Source of the DNA: Topomyia yanbarensis
Lineage: Eukaryota; Arthropoda; Insecta; Diptera; Culicidae
Direction: 5' to 3'
Length of the DNA: 64,000 nucleotides
Assembly: GCF_030247195.1 (NCBI RefSeq)
Contig: NC_080671.1
Span: 34,508,343 to 34,572,342 of the forward strand
Part shown: positions 22,539 through 33,463 of the stretch, piece after piece
Position numbering within the stretch: position 1 is the first letter of the stretch
How the letters are laid out: the number at the start of each line of letters is the position of its first letter
Made by a program: the position numbers and the translations under genes
The notes under the pieces: model-generated
Seen by the model: the letters and a program-made list of their open reading frames with translations, nothing else
The model's database searches: none
Told to the model about the DNA's origin: nothing

Positions 22539-22650
22539 TGACAACTCTGCCGAAAAAATCCGTACACCATTCGCCAACGAAGCGTAATCGTTTACCATGC
22601 TCAGGCAAACGGTTCGCATAGTGTACGAATTTTTTAGTCAGAGTTGGTCA
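22539..22650. repeat. Hairpin MITE, copy 2
   Basis: 112 bp whose ends are inverted repeats: the left starts TGACAACTCTGCC and the right ends GTCAGAGTTGGTCA. CCGTACACCAT on the left pairs with ATAGTGTACG on the right. Homologous to 19,581-19,683. Confidence 0.65.
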
Positions 22651-22692
22651 ATATTGAAAACATTACACATTGCCCTTATGTGTTCGTTCTGA

Positions 22693-22998
22693 CTATACAT
22701 ACTCGGTGCGCTGAAAGTCGAGTCTTAAGATGTTACGTGACCTTAGGTTTCTAGGGGGTACGTTGAATTTGATATGTGAGAGAATATTTGGGGCATCCAT
22801 TTGGCCAGTCAATCTTTTCCTCACAAATACCGCTCTGAATATATTTCGCCTTTTTGCCAGAGTTTCCATATCGATCAGACAACAGCGATCGATGTATGGT
22901 GGTAGCTCTGTTGGTTTACGCCACGGTAAAGTTCTAAGAGCAAAGCGGAGGAATCTTACTTGTACTGCTTCAATTCTGTTAGTCCAAATGCACAAAAT
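22693..22998 (-). pseudogene. LINE ORF2 C-terminal fragment
   Basis: An open frame of about 100 codons encoding RIEAVQVRFLRFALRTLPW, LPPYIDRCCLIDMETLAKRR and NLRSRNILRL. This block is typical of the region after the RT domain in Jockey/CR1-type non-LTR elements. It stops at 22,693 and has no start context or other ORF2 parts. It is an isolated relic, adjacent to the hairpin MITE at 22,539-22,650. Confidence 0.75.
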
Positions 22999-24519
22999 CA
23001 GCTTTTAAAAATTGTAAAAACTTTTCGATTGTGTATGGTAAAAAACCCGGACCGGCGAAGAAAAATCAAATTCTAGACAATATAATGCAGTTTAATGTAT
23101 AAACCAAACTTTCAAATTATATTTTGCCATTATTGTAACTTTCCTAAAGTACGTAGCAGTGGTCTTAATAATATATCGAAACTGTACATACATAAGAATC
23201 GAAAACAATTTTATATATGGACTTAGATGCGTTTTTGCAACGGTTTTTCGAGTGGCAGTGTATTCATTCATAAATTGGCTTTGTAGTATGTACCTATTAG
23301 CAGAATCCAAATAGTATAGGCTGAGTGGAAATGAATCACGTGAAGTGGAAAGGAATCAACGAATTGATTAAACGTAAATAATAAATTTTCGGTGTGCTTC
23401 ACATCGATCCGCTTAAATTTGTTGCTAAGAAAGTTTTCGCCTTTGCGCAACGAAACCACAGATTGCTGTCATGCAGGTTACGCATACAACCGCTAACAAA
23501 CTAGATATACCTACCCACACATTCGCCTCAAACATTGAAACTAAGCGCACAAAGCAAAATGAGTCAACGTTGCTGATGATGGGTAGAGCGAAAGAGACAA
23601 CTAATACCACGACACTATGTTAGCCTTGTTTGCAAATGAAGCTCGAATGTACAAGCGATTTTGTGTACGAATAATTGTGTACGAGTTTGTACATAATAGT
23701 GTGCTGGAAACGAGCACAACACAAAAGAAGGAATAGGGTTTGAATGGACAAGCTCAGTTGCGTGTTGGACGGACCTCCACAGCCAGTGTAACGGATTTCT
23801 AACTCAGCTATACTGGCTGTGAAAACACACAGCGCAGTGATCTACTACAATAGTCAACTGAGCTATGCTGACCAAATCCGTTCTTTAAATAGCCGATCAT
23901 TCATAGAAGCGTAGCGCGCCAGGTACACAAATCTGTCGTGCCGGACTGGGGAAGCGCTATCTTCTGTGTGTAAATGCGCGATATTTTGAATAGGTTGTTC
24001 ATTATTTAAATTTTTAATGCCATGATATCAAAATTCTTTGGGTTTATCTATTGGAATCTATTCTTAGAATCGGGGCGATATGCGCAAAAAAATTGAAAAT
24101 TTATCGTGAGATGGCTGAATTATATGCATTTAAACTTGGACCACTTTTCGTTACATACCATTTTTATAGAATTTGCAAAGAGCACCCCCATATCGAAAAC
24201 AAAGACGAAGTCCCACGTTAAAAAATTTACGCTCTTTACTTTAGTTGCAGAAAGGTATTGAAACCATTCTCATTTTTTTTTATTGAACACCCGTTACTCA
24301 CGAGCTATCCGGTAGGGTGTCGAAGTCGGTCCGGCGATTCCGGTGAAGCCTAACATCCGGTTCACTGGCGCCCCGACGATCCGAATCCAGTGCTACGTCG
24401 CGTACGGAGAGTCCCCCGGCGTGGAATTTCTCCCGAAACCCGATTTGGAGTTCCACGGCTACTTTCTAGCCAATGACGCTACTTTGTTGGTCCCTTCGCC
24501 ACTTCCTCTGCAGCCAGGC
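22999..24519. other. Noncoding stretch with nested inverted repeats
   Basis: No gene recognised. Between 23,771 and 23,886 two overlapping inverted pairs occur: ACAGCCAGT with ACTGGCTGT, and AACGGATTT with AAATCCGTT. Direct copies of an AGCTATnCTG line also occur there. From 24,300 to 24,520 the base composition turns GC-rich just before the LINE at 24,520; the frame there reads into the LINE but I cannot assign it. Confidence 0.4.
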
Positions 24520-26023
24520 AGAATCAAATTCAACTTGTTGAAGAATCTGCCAAGAGACGTTTGTTGAACTTATTTAATAAGTTTCTTGAGGCTAACATTG
24601 TCCCACACGATTGGAGACAATTGAAGGTCATCGCCATTAAAAAACCAGGAAAATCAGCCTCTGACCACACTTCGTATCGACCGATCGCAATGCTGTCCTG
24701 TATCCGGAAGTTGTTCGAGAAAATGATCATATCCTGCCTCGACAATTGGGTCGAAGTAAATAGCTTACTGTCAGATACACAATTTGGCTTTCGCAAAGGC
24801 AAAAAGACGAACGATGGTCTTGCGTTGTTCTCAACCGAAATGGTCTTTCACCGAATTAACTAAACTTGCTGTTGGAAAAGCATATGCATTTTTCGCATGG
24901 TGTTTTATCGACATCACGAATCAGCTACATGGGTCTTCCCCAGGGCTCATGTCCAAGCCCCCTTCTCTATAACTTTTACGTGAATGACATTGACGAATGT
25001 CTTGTCAATTTCTGCACGCTAAGGCAGCTTGCAGATGACGGTGTGGTCTCTATTACAGGACCCAAAGCCGTCGATCTGCAAGGACCATTGCAAGATACCT
25101 TGGACAATTTGTCTGCTTTGGCCCTCCAGCTGGGTATCGAGTTCTTCACGGAGAAAACTGAGCTAGTCGTATTTTCAAGGAAGCGTGAACCAGCGAAACT
25201 ACAGCTTCAAATTAATGGGTTAAACTATTGCTCAGGTTTCAACTTTCAAATTTCTGGTTCGACTCTAAAGGAACCCTTGGGATCATTGATACTTTGCCCA
25301 CCGATCATTACTCTCCGTTTAATGAAATCTAGAAAGCACATTCCATATTTTCGGGGGAAAATCTGGGAGCGCCTGCGTACTTTGTCTGTAAGATCGTACA
25401 AGATTACCTTAGTTTAGGTTCCCTCGCATTGCTCCATTCCAGGTAATGAAGAAGCGGACTCTTTAGCTAAGGCGGGCGCTTTACAAGGTGACATATACGA
25501 AAGATCAATTAGCTTCAGCGAATTTTTCAGTATTACTCATCAGAGAACCCTCGAAAGTTGGCAAACTGCATGGAGCAATGGTGAACTGGGAAGGTGGCTA
25601 GATTCGATAATCCCTAAGGTATCGACGAAACTTTGGTTCAGGGGGATGGATGTGGGTCGGGATTTCATTCGCGTGATGTTTCGGCTCATGTCCAATCACT
25701 ACACGCTGGACGCTCATCTCCGACGTATTGGGCTCGCGGATAGCGGTATCTGCGCTTGTGGCAACGGTTATCACGACATCGAACATATTGTCTGGGCATG
25801 CGCTGAGTACTGTTCTGCCAAATCTCAACTATTCGATTCCCTTCGGGCCCGAGCAAGATCACCCAATGTCCCGGTTCGAGATGTACTAGCAAGCCGCGAT
25901 CTCCTCTACATGTCCCTCATATACACATTCCGAAAAACTATCAATATCCAAATTGAACTGCCCCTACCATTTCTCTAATCATTCCCAGAAGTGCCCTCTT
26001 CCGCCTACCGTACCCCAACGATG
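24520..26023 (+). pseudogene. RNase H-bearing LINE, 5' truncated, part 1
   Basis: ORF2 of a non-LTR element in broken frames. It has RIKFNLLKNLP near 24,525, then the RT segment YRPIAMLSCIRKLFEKMI and TQFGFRKGKKTND. RT motif A with its catalytic aspartate is missing because of a deletion around 24,860. Then GLPQGSCPSPLLYNFYVND and the catalytic LADDG near 25,030. A larger deletion follows, leaving only the end of RNase H (IPGNEEADSLAK near 25,445) after an in-frame stop at 25,415-25,417. The C terminus (CACGNGYHDIEHIVWAC) ends at 25,978. An RNase H domain points to the LOA/I/R1 group. The 3' part continues at 41,010 beyond the 15-kb insertion. Confidence 0.85.
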
Positions 26024-26660
26024 CACAGTGGTCCCAAAGAGCAAAAAAGGGGGTTTTTAGATAGCGTCAAAACGATTGACTTTAGCAATATTATGTCTTT
26101 GAGAATGTTTCTTGGAGTAGAACTCCCCTTCTTTCTGTTTTATCGGATTGATGATTAATCCCCCTAATAGTGAGTTACGAAATTTATTTTCTTCAATAAT
26201 TCAGATAGACAAATACTTACTTCAGCAAAGTTGTAGAAAAACTCGTTACAAATATTTTACCTAAAGACTTCAACTCTCTAACTTTTGAGCTTTTTGAGAT
26301 ATGGGACATTATTTGTAAAAGGCCCCTTAAAAACTATTTTTTCATCATAAGTTTTCTTCTAGATTTTTTCCATTATATAAATGTTCTAGAACATTGTTTG
26401 GACTATTAAACTGCTTTACTTTGCCGAAGACGGAAACTTGCTATCGCTAGTATGTGTGGAGATATTCACATTTTTTTATTGAAAATAGCTCTTTTTCCGA
26501 TGCCGATAACTTTTAAACGGGCAAACCACTTTGTAAACAAATTAAAGTGCGAGAAAAGCACACCAAATTCTGGAAAAATCAGATCTCCCCAAGGCGGCCC
26601 TCTGTGGAAATACTAGAGCTGAAGTTTGTCTCATTCCGTCATTAAATGCAATTGATTATT
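26024..26660 (+). repeat. Left inverted arm of the 15-kb element
   Basis: Matches 40,445-41,009 in reverse orientation with modest divergence. Shared landmarks include ATTGATGATTAATCCCCCTA, GTTCTAGAACATTGTTTGGA versus its complement, and CTCTGTGGAAATACTAGAGC. It holds a block of about 120 bp (about 26,053-26,150) absent from the right arm. Confidence 0.85.
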
Positions 26661-27493
26661 CGCCGTTTAGTTGCCCGGATAAACGGGTATCATAAATGTA
26701 TGATACGTGTTATCTTACAAAAATGATTAAAAACTATTGCTTGTAAGATCCATGTTAACGTTTAAAAGATCATACAAGTAAGATTGCTTCAATCGTATGG
26801 ATCATTACACTTATGATAATTGAAGTGTATATTATAAGTGGAATAGGTTGTTAGGTATAGTTACCATTCAATAACTGCAATTTTCTCGAACAAATTCTTA
26901 GGCATATCATACCAGAAATGGTTTATTTAAAATCCTGTTTTCCGAATGAATATGATATGACGAATCTTATATTTATGTTCTAACCATAAGTTTAGTTTTT
27001 GTCGTAGTATACTCCGAACAGTTGGTTTATAGTATATTTTTTATTCAAATATGATATGTGGAATACTACATTAATGGTCCAACGTACTTGTAGTAGTATA
27101 CCCCAAATAGTTTGAATAAGGTTTTCTCATTATTATCAATAAGAGTAAACGCAGTATTGTTTTTCATAAAACTTTTTTTTATTCAATTAGTTTTGAGATA
27201 CTTATGGTTGACATAAAATCAACTTCAGAAAAAAATTCCCAGCGATCCGATACTGTGCTCGACAGTAGTTTATAGTTATTAAGCGAGGCTTTCTTTACAT
27301 ATTTATGTGATCTCAAATTTAATTTATTCGTCACGACACAGACGAGACAACAACACACGCCACTTAGTGTGTCCTCCAATATTTTTGGAGCATTCGAGAA
27401 CACACTATGAGGCGTATCTTGTTGCCTTGTATGTCCATTATTTTAAAAAGCTTTCTCTTTCGAATGTAGGTAAATATGATCAACGAGCAGGGA
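26661..27493. other. Left subterminal region of the 15-kb element
   Basis: AT-rich and noncoding. It starts near CCCGGATAAAC (26,674), whose inverted partner is at 40,066-40,075, and holds repeated short motifs such as GTAGTATAC (27,003 and 27,092) and TATGATAT. Subterminal repeats of this sort are usual binding sites for transposases of the CACTA type; that role is inference here. Confidence 0.4.
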
Positions 27494-30400
27494 TTATATA
27501 GCTGCGAGTGCTAGGCTGCGATTTACCTTTCGGAGGTTGGATATCTTCTGCGCTATATACCGCTTAACCAACTTTTCGTCGGCGAGTGTTCGAATCTTGG
27601 TCACATTATCCGGTCCTACACGTATTGCGACTCGTTCTGCTAGTTTATCTGTAAATAAACCAAAGGACATGTTTTCTTTTTTGTTCGACATCTACACAAT
27701 TATATTTACCGCAGATGAACTGAAAAATCGTCGGCTCAATTTTTTCTGTTGCCGGATACTGCAAAGTGCCATCTGCCTTTTTATGCCCAGCAAAACGATG
27801 CGAAGCCTGTCCAGTAACGCTCATACTTTTAAGTTTCTCCGGTCCGATGAGATGCAGCGCCAGGGTTCCTACAAACATGCTGTCCGTATTAGCTCGTTGA
27901 TTATACTCTTCAAGCTCTTTCACAGTAATCTTGAAATTATCAACTCTGGTAAATTTCGCCTTGAAATAAAAATTTAATTAGTCATTCAAAAATCAATTGT
28001 TCCATGAGTTTAACTACCTGTGGAACTTTCTGATAATCTTTGAGCTCAACCAACTCTTTGGACAAATGTAGAGCGTGGTTGTCAGAACAAAGTTTTTCCA
28101 TTTCTAACTTTTCTACTCGTTTTCTTAGTTTCTTGGATTGCTCTTTGAGCCGACGATTTTCGTCCTCGAGTTTCTCGTACTTCGATTCCCAACTGTCCTG
28201 ATCGTCACTAATCTCATCCGCGGGCTCCAGGCTATTGTTTTCGTTTGGTTCATTCGTAAGGTTTTGATCTGGGTAGCCTGTTGCTAGCTCGACCATATGC
28301 GTAGTAGAGTGTGCCTGCTCCGGAATTGGCTCGACTGCGTTTATACAAAGCTCAACTTCCTCCATGTTCAGCTGTACGACCTTTTCGCCATCAGGATATT
28401 CTGTTTCGTGTTCCGGAATATTTATCTCTTTCTGCTCTTCGAGTTGGCCCTTACCTTTCTGCCCATCAAATAACTGCGAACCATTTGGATATATCAGTTC
28501 TTGAGAATCCATCGAAAGATCTAGAGGACCAAGTGGGTCCTGTGACAAAAAAGATGTACTCTCTTCGTTAGTAGACGACACTGCCACAAAACATATGCCC
28601 TCTGCGCCTAACTTGTCACCTTGTTGGGAGAGCATGTCTTGCAACTAGATACGAAAGTAAAGAACAAAATAAGCGAAAAATGAATAACAAATTTTATAGA
28701 AAAGAGAACGATACTTCTCATTGAAACATTTAATATTATTAAGTTTCAAATAAAAATATTTATCTCCATACCAATACTTTTTTGTCTTTCTCAATAGAAA
28801 GGTATAGTAATTACTCCAAAAATAAACTTTTTAACTAAGACCCGGAGGGCCGAGTGTCAATTACATTACAGGGTGATGTAATTCCACACCAAATCCCGAT
28901 TTTTACGAATTCTGCTATGAATATAAAAAGGTAAAAAAAATCCAAAATGTGACCACAACTACTTGGATACAGTACATCAGTTTCTCGGAGATGGCTTCCC
29001 TAATAAAAAATATTATACACGAACTTTAACCCATATAGTCCGACGATTCCACATATGGTTTGGATGATACCTTGAACAGGTTCTTGAATCGTAAGATGTT
29101 TATTAGGGATTGACCAATTCGACCAAAACTAGTCTCAAATGAAAGGTGTTCTATAAATTCCATAATCGGCTATTAAATTTCATCCTGATCAGACTTCCGG
29201 TTCCGGAGTTACGGGTTGAAGAGTATGGTCACACATGAAATTCACATATAAATCGGTATCAGCATGTTATCAAAATGATGCAAAACTTCATAACATGTGT
29301 TCTAAATCGCTTGGATTTAAAGTTTCAGCCTACTGATGCCCAATCAAACCCGCTTTGATCACCTTGGACTCATTCGGTGGAGCCGGAAGCTTTGGGAAAG
29401 CTTTTGAAATCACACATGCTTCTTAGAAATGTATGACTCGATTTTTTTTTTCGAATTTAGTCTCAAATGATAGCTGCAGCATCTCTATTGACTGCTATTA
29501 AATTTCCATTGAAATCTGAGCTTTGATTCCTGCGTTACTGTGGTATGCGGCCACATGCGAAAATCCCATACAAACCAGTATAATCATTACATCAAAATGA
29601 TGAAACACTAATTGAAATGAGTTCTTAATAGCTTGAAATTGTTGGTACTGGCCCATAAATGCAAATCAAAATCTTTTTAACTAAAGTGAAAACCGTTTAG
29701 GAATCCGGAAGATCCGAACAAATGGCCAAATCCTGAAATTAGATTCACATTTGTTTCTCATATATTGCTGTATCTTTGTCTTATTCACATTGATTACTAC
29801 CGAATTTTATTTGAACGAAGCAGGTTCCGGAGTAAAAGAATCCGATTAGACATGAATTTTCCATATAAACCTTTTTGCCTTTCTCATATAGAAAGGGTAT
29901 GCAATCACTCTGAAATAGAGCTATTAACAGATGCCCGAAGGGTTGAAATTCCTAAACCATTCTTTTTCGAGTTCCGGCAAATGTGTGTGAGCGTATGTGT
30001 GTATGTATGTGACCAACAATCGCGCATCGATTACTCTCAAACGAAACACAGGCTGCTTTTTAATTTAATTGTAATCAGGCATCCGGTTCCGGGGTCACTG
30101 GTTGAGAAGAGCGGCATACAGTAAATCCCTATATAAACTGGCTCCATCATATCTAGATGATGCAAAATTTATTAAAATAGTTTACTTAGATTTGCTAGCC
30201 CGTAGTCGCTATGATCACATTGCCCACCCAGGACGTCCTTAATGCCCCGGAGAACTTGCCAGTGTTTAGAGTTGATTTCACACTTATTCCTCAGAAAATT
30301 CTTGATCGATTTCCACCATCTTCCAAATTTAAAATGATTAATGCAGTGCTGCGATTATTTACTATCGAATTTAATCCCGACATGACTTTGGGTAACTGAA

Positions 30401-30899
30401 TTAGAGGTTGGTTAGTGCGGTTACATAAAAATTTTCCATTTATCAGTACCATCATAATACTTACTTTTTGCCTCTCATATAAAAGTTTTGCCATTGCTCT
30501 GAAAATCGCCAACCTAATCCAAGCGGATTTTGTTTGCTTAATGAGGTATATTGGTATCACCCACACCCCGCCCATCAAACCACCCTCAGATCCCTCTCTA
30601 TCACACCACCCTCTGACTACCACCCCATCGCGCTTCCTACAGACCCATAACTCTCTCACTCCTAACGTTTTCCCTTATAAACATAGTATGAATGAAGAGC
30701 CTAACGACCTGTTCAAGGTATCATCCAAACAATATGTGGAATCGTTGCACTATATGGGTTAAAGTTCGTGTATTTTTTATTAGAGTTCACACACTGGGCA
30801 TACCAAAATAAACTGGGGGTATTGGCTCTGGATCGTGGGTTTTCCATCCCCCTCAAACACCCGCCCCGCATGCCGCATGTTAGCAAGAAGACAATTGAA

Positions 30900-30953
<54 letters not shown>

Positions 30954-33127
30954 TCAATTGCTTCAGCGTCGACACGTAGCTTATCATGCTCGTCGATGAC
31001 GAGCCACTGTAGCAGGGATGCCATATTTGTATCTGTTTCGGAAAAAAAATCTTTTTACCATCTGTGATGACAAAACCAGAAAAAAACTGAAAATCTGTAA
31101 TAAATTTCCCAAAAATCTGTGAAAAATCATAATATTTCCAAAAATCTGTGAAAATCTGTGAAATTTTAAATAAAATTTCAAAAATCTGTCATCTGTGAAA
31201 AATAATCTGTGCTTAAAAATTGTGCAAAAAATCTGTGGCATTACAGAAATCTGTGAATATGGTAACCCTGCACTGTAGCAGGTATTCGAAGAATGTAATA
31301 GATATTTGCATAACTATATTGAACATAACCCGCCATAGAATCACAGTCTAACGAAATGAAGAAGGCACAATTGCACCGCTAGGTGAATTGAAACAGGTTT
31401 TGCCTTTCTCCTATAGAAAGGTTATGAAATCATTCTGAACATCGTCAACTTAATCCCGGCCCGGAGGGCCGTGTGTCATATACTATTCGACTCAGTTCGT
31501 CGAATTCGGCAAATGTCTGTGTGTGTGCGTATGTGTGTATGTATGTATGTATGTATGTGATCAAAAAAATGCACATCGGTTACTCGGAGATGGCCGAACC
31601 GCTTTTCTCAAACTTAGTCTTAAGTGAAAGATACAACGCTCTCGTAGGCTGCTATTGAATTCACTTCCGGTTCCGGAGTTATGGGTTGAAGAGTAGCCAC
31701 ACAGCAAATTCACATTTTTGAATTTCTCCTATAGAAAGGTTATGCAATCACTCTTTTTTTGAGTATAGGGGTATGCGGTGAGGGGTTAGCAACCCCCACA
31801 CACATCACATAACACCCTTCCCTAAGCCCCCCTTCTCCCATCAAGTCCCCTCCCATCAAGCCGCCCCTATTAAAATTTCCTAGTGCCTCTAGAATAACTT
31901 TAATTTTGAAATGAATACATTACATAATAGGCAAACCAGTGAAAAATTTAGTTTGAAATGATTTTGAGTTTGAAAATCATCATATATCATTGGATATCAT
32001 TAAATTGTAAATTTACTCGCAAATGCTTATTCTTCTACATCATTTTGTAACAAAAAATTGGTAATCCCTTTTAATTGATATTGGCAGTTGTGATGTCGAT
32101 GTATGCTAGAGTAGTGACAAAAAGAGATATTCACTCTTGGAACAACGAACCCTCCGATCAAACCTAATCTGCTCGAACCGAATGCAAATGGGTATTCGCC
32201 GCGAACCAACCGTGCCGAACCGCACTTGCCATTCCCGAGCACCAGAATGATCGGTCGAGCGGAACAATCTGATTCGTGAATCAGCAATCTCTTAAGTGCC
32301 AGATATGCACACTGCCCCTGATCCCACAACTAGTGGGACAGGAAATGTAACCCACTCAAAAAACTCAACCAATTCACTTTCAAGTAGAAATATATCCGCT
32401 AGCCAGGTATGAAGATGTCCAAACCAATATGAATGGGTTATGACAGTTAAATGCTACAGACCTAACACCAACCCGCATCTTCAAATGTTGTTTAATTAAT
32501 ATATTAGGCTTGTTCCATTACCACAAAAAACCGGAAGTACTCCTGAGCAAACAGGGAAGAAAGTCCCCGAATAGAAAAGTACAGTAACAAAACCATAATT
32601 TTCACTGACAGTACAGTAATTTTAATAGAATTTTACAGTAAAAAAGCGGGGGCTGATAAAAACGGGTTTTCACTCTATTCCCAAGGAAATGGAATACATC
32701 CCCAACGTTTTGAGATATTACTTCCATGGAACTATATTTACTATATACAAAAAAGGGTTCGGCCGTTCCGAAGAAGTGCATGTCCTACTATCATCTGAAC
32801 GTGACATTTTACGGTGCAAATTCCAAATTCTATGGCGTAATGCGGAGCGCTTTTTGGAATTCGCCTCTAAAATGTCGGGTTCAGATGATAGTAGAACATG
32901 CACTTCTACTTTTCGCATGTATTTTTCATACATACCTTTTTTTCCAAATCTTCGCCATTTTGGCGCTTGGCCACCCGCTTCAACGCGGTCACTGTCGCCT
33001 CATTATTCAAACGATGTTCTAAAAAGAAAAATAATTAATATGTAAAATAATAAACAAAATACTACTTACTTTTATTGTGCTGTTCTTTGGGTTCCGGCTT
33101 GCGTTGTTCCGCTTTTTTTCGCGGCAT
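27494..33127 (-). CDS. BEN-domain protein, five exons
   Basis: Exons on minus: 33,127-33,070, 33,018-32,936, 28,644-28,018, 27,959-27,710 and 27,648-27,494. Together they give 1,173 nt, an unbroken frame of 390 aa plus stop. All introns are GT-AG: 51 nt, 4.29 kb, 58 nt and 61 nt, with donors such as GTAAGT and GTATGT and a CTAAT-type branch site in the 58-nt intron. The protein begins MPRKKAEQRKP, then an acidic low-complexity middle, a coiled coil at about residues 197-232 (KYEKLEDENRRLKEQSKKL), and a C-terminal BEN-like domain at about 265-390 (LALHLIGPEKLKSMSVTG, EKIEPTIFQF, YIAQKISNLRKVNR). BEN domains bind DNA or chromatin proteins in the nucleus. The gene lies inside the inverted arms, divergent from the transposase. 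The exon join across the repeat-filled 4.3-kb intron is phase-compatible but unproven. Capture of a host gene is an alternative. Confidence 0.7.
30903..30949. repeat. (TA)n microsatellite
   Basis: About 47 bp of uninterrupted TA dinucleotides within a type 2 family A unit. Open frames across it that encode alternating Ile-Tyr are artefacts. Confidence 0.98.
31013..31270. mobile_element. 258-bp hAT-type MITE rich in AAATCTGTGAA units
   Basis: Terminal inverted repeats CAGGGATGCCATATT and CAGGGTTACCATATT, flanked by the 8-bp duplication CACTGTAG at 31,005-31,012 and 31,271-31,278. This is typical of hAT elements. The interior consists almost entirely of about ten variants of AAATCTGTGAAAA. It is nested in a family A unit. 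Confidence 0.88.
31881..32772. other. Intronic noncoding sequence
   Basis: Part of the large BEN gene intron. No coding sequence or clear repeat boundary is recognisable. A stretch near 32,545-32,645 carries several ACAGTAA-type motifs. Confidence 0.35.
32773..32906. repeat. 134-bp hairpin just inside the BEN intron
   Basis: Arms of about 39 bp at 32,773-32,811 and 32,868-32,906 pair with about 90 percent identity (GAAGTGCATGTCCTACTATC against GATAGTAGAACATGCACTTC). Inner sequences also pair (GCAAATTCCAAA with TTTTTGGAATTCGC). Read as BEN pre-mRNA it begins 29 nt after the 5' splice donor. It could be a MITE or a small-RNA precursor. Confidence 0.75.
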
Positions 33128-33204
33128 TTTTAATTTTTTCACGGCACGGCAAAGGACGCTGACGCTGTAATGCACGGGATGTATAGCAGCAATGAACAAA
33201 AGAA

Positions 33205-33463
33205 CAATTCTGGGGTGGGTTTTGAAAAGAACGTAAGTAAATTGAGAGCCTCTCTTTGGTTACTATCTCTTCTGTTAATATCTCGATTGCTTTAAAATTT
33301 ATCCCGCAACTCTTTGTATAATATGCTAGATTAAACCGCCATCTTTCGATATGTACTGGGAAATTAACGGAAAATGTTATAGTGAGGCAGTAATAATCGA
33401 AAGAGAAAGCAAACAGAGTCTCTTAATATACTTACGTCCTTTTGAAAACCCCACCGAGAATTG
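33205..33463. mobile_element. 259-bp MITE in the divergent promoter region
   Basis: Ends are inverted repeats of about 36 bp, with CAATTCT at the tip, a GGTGGG line and ACGTAAGTA at the inner edge on both sides; the right arm has GGTGGGG and one different base in the last block. Further inner sequence also pairs. No clear target duplication is visible. It lies 77 bp upstream of the BEN start codon. Confidence 0.7.

Larger units (their letters stand above)
28780..31880 (+). repeat. Family A repeat array inside the BEN gene intron
   Basis: Hairpin heads of family A occur at about 28,782, 29,868, 30,467, 31,397 and 31,721. The first two have type 1 bodies (lines such as ACTTCCGGTTCCGGAGTTAC at about 29,185). 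The third and fifth have a C-rich type 2 body (CACCCTCTGACTACC near 30,608). A tail, GGCACAATTGCACCGCTAGG, ends the third unit at about 31,396 and the fourth head follows at once. Several modules can thus share one tail. The array is in the large intron and does not disturb exons. Confidence 0.7.

Noticed and set aside
30903..31024. Open frames with long runs of alternating isoleucine and tyrosine
   Set aside because: They are translations of the (TA)n microsatellite.
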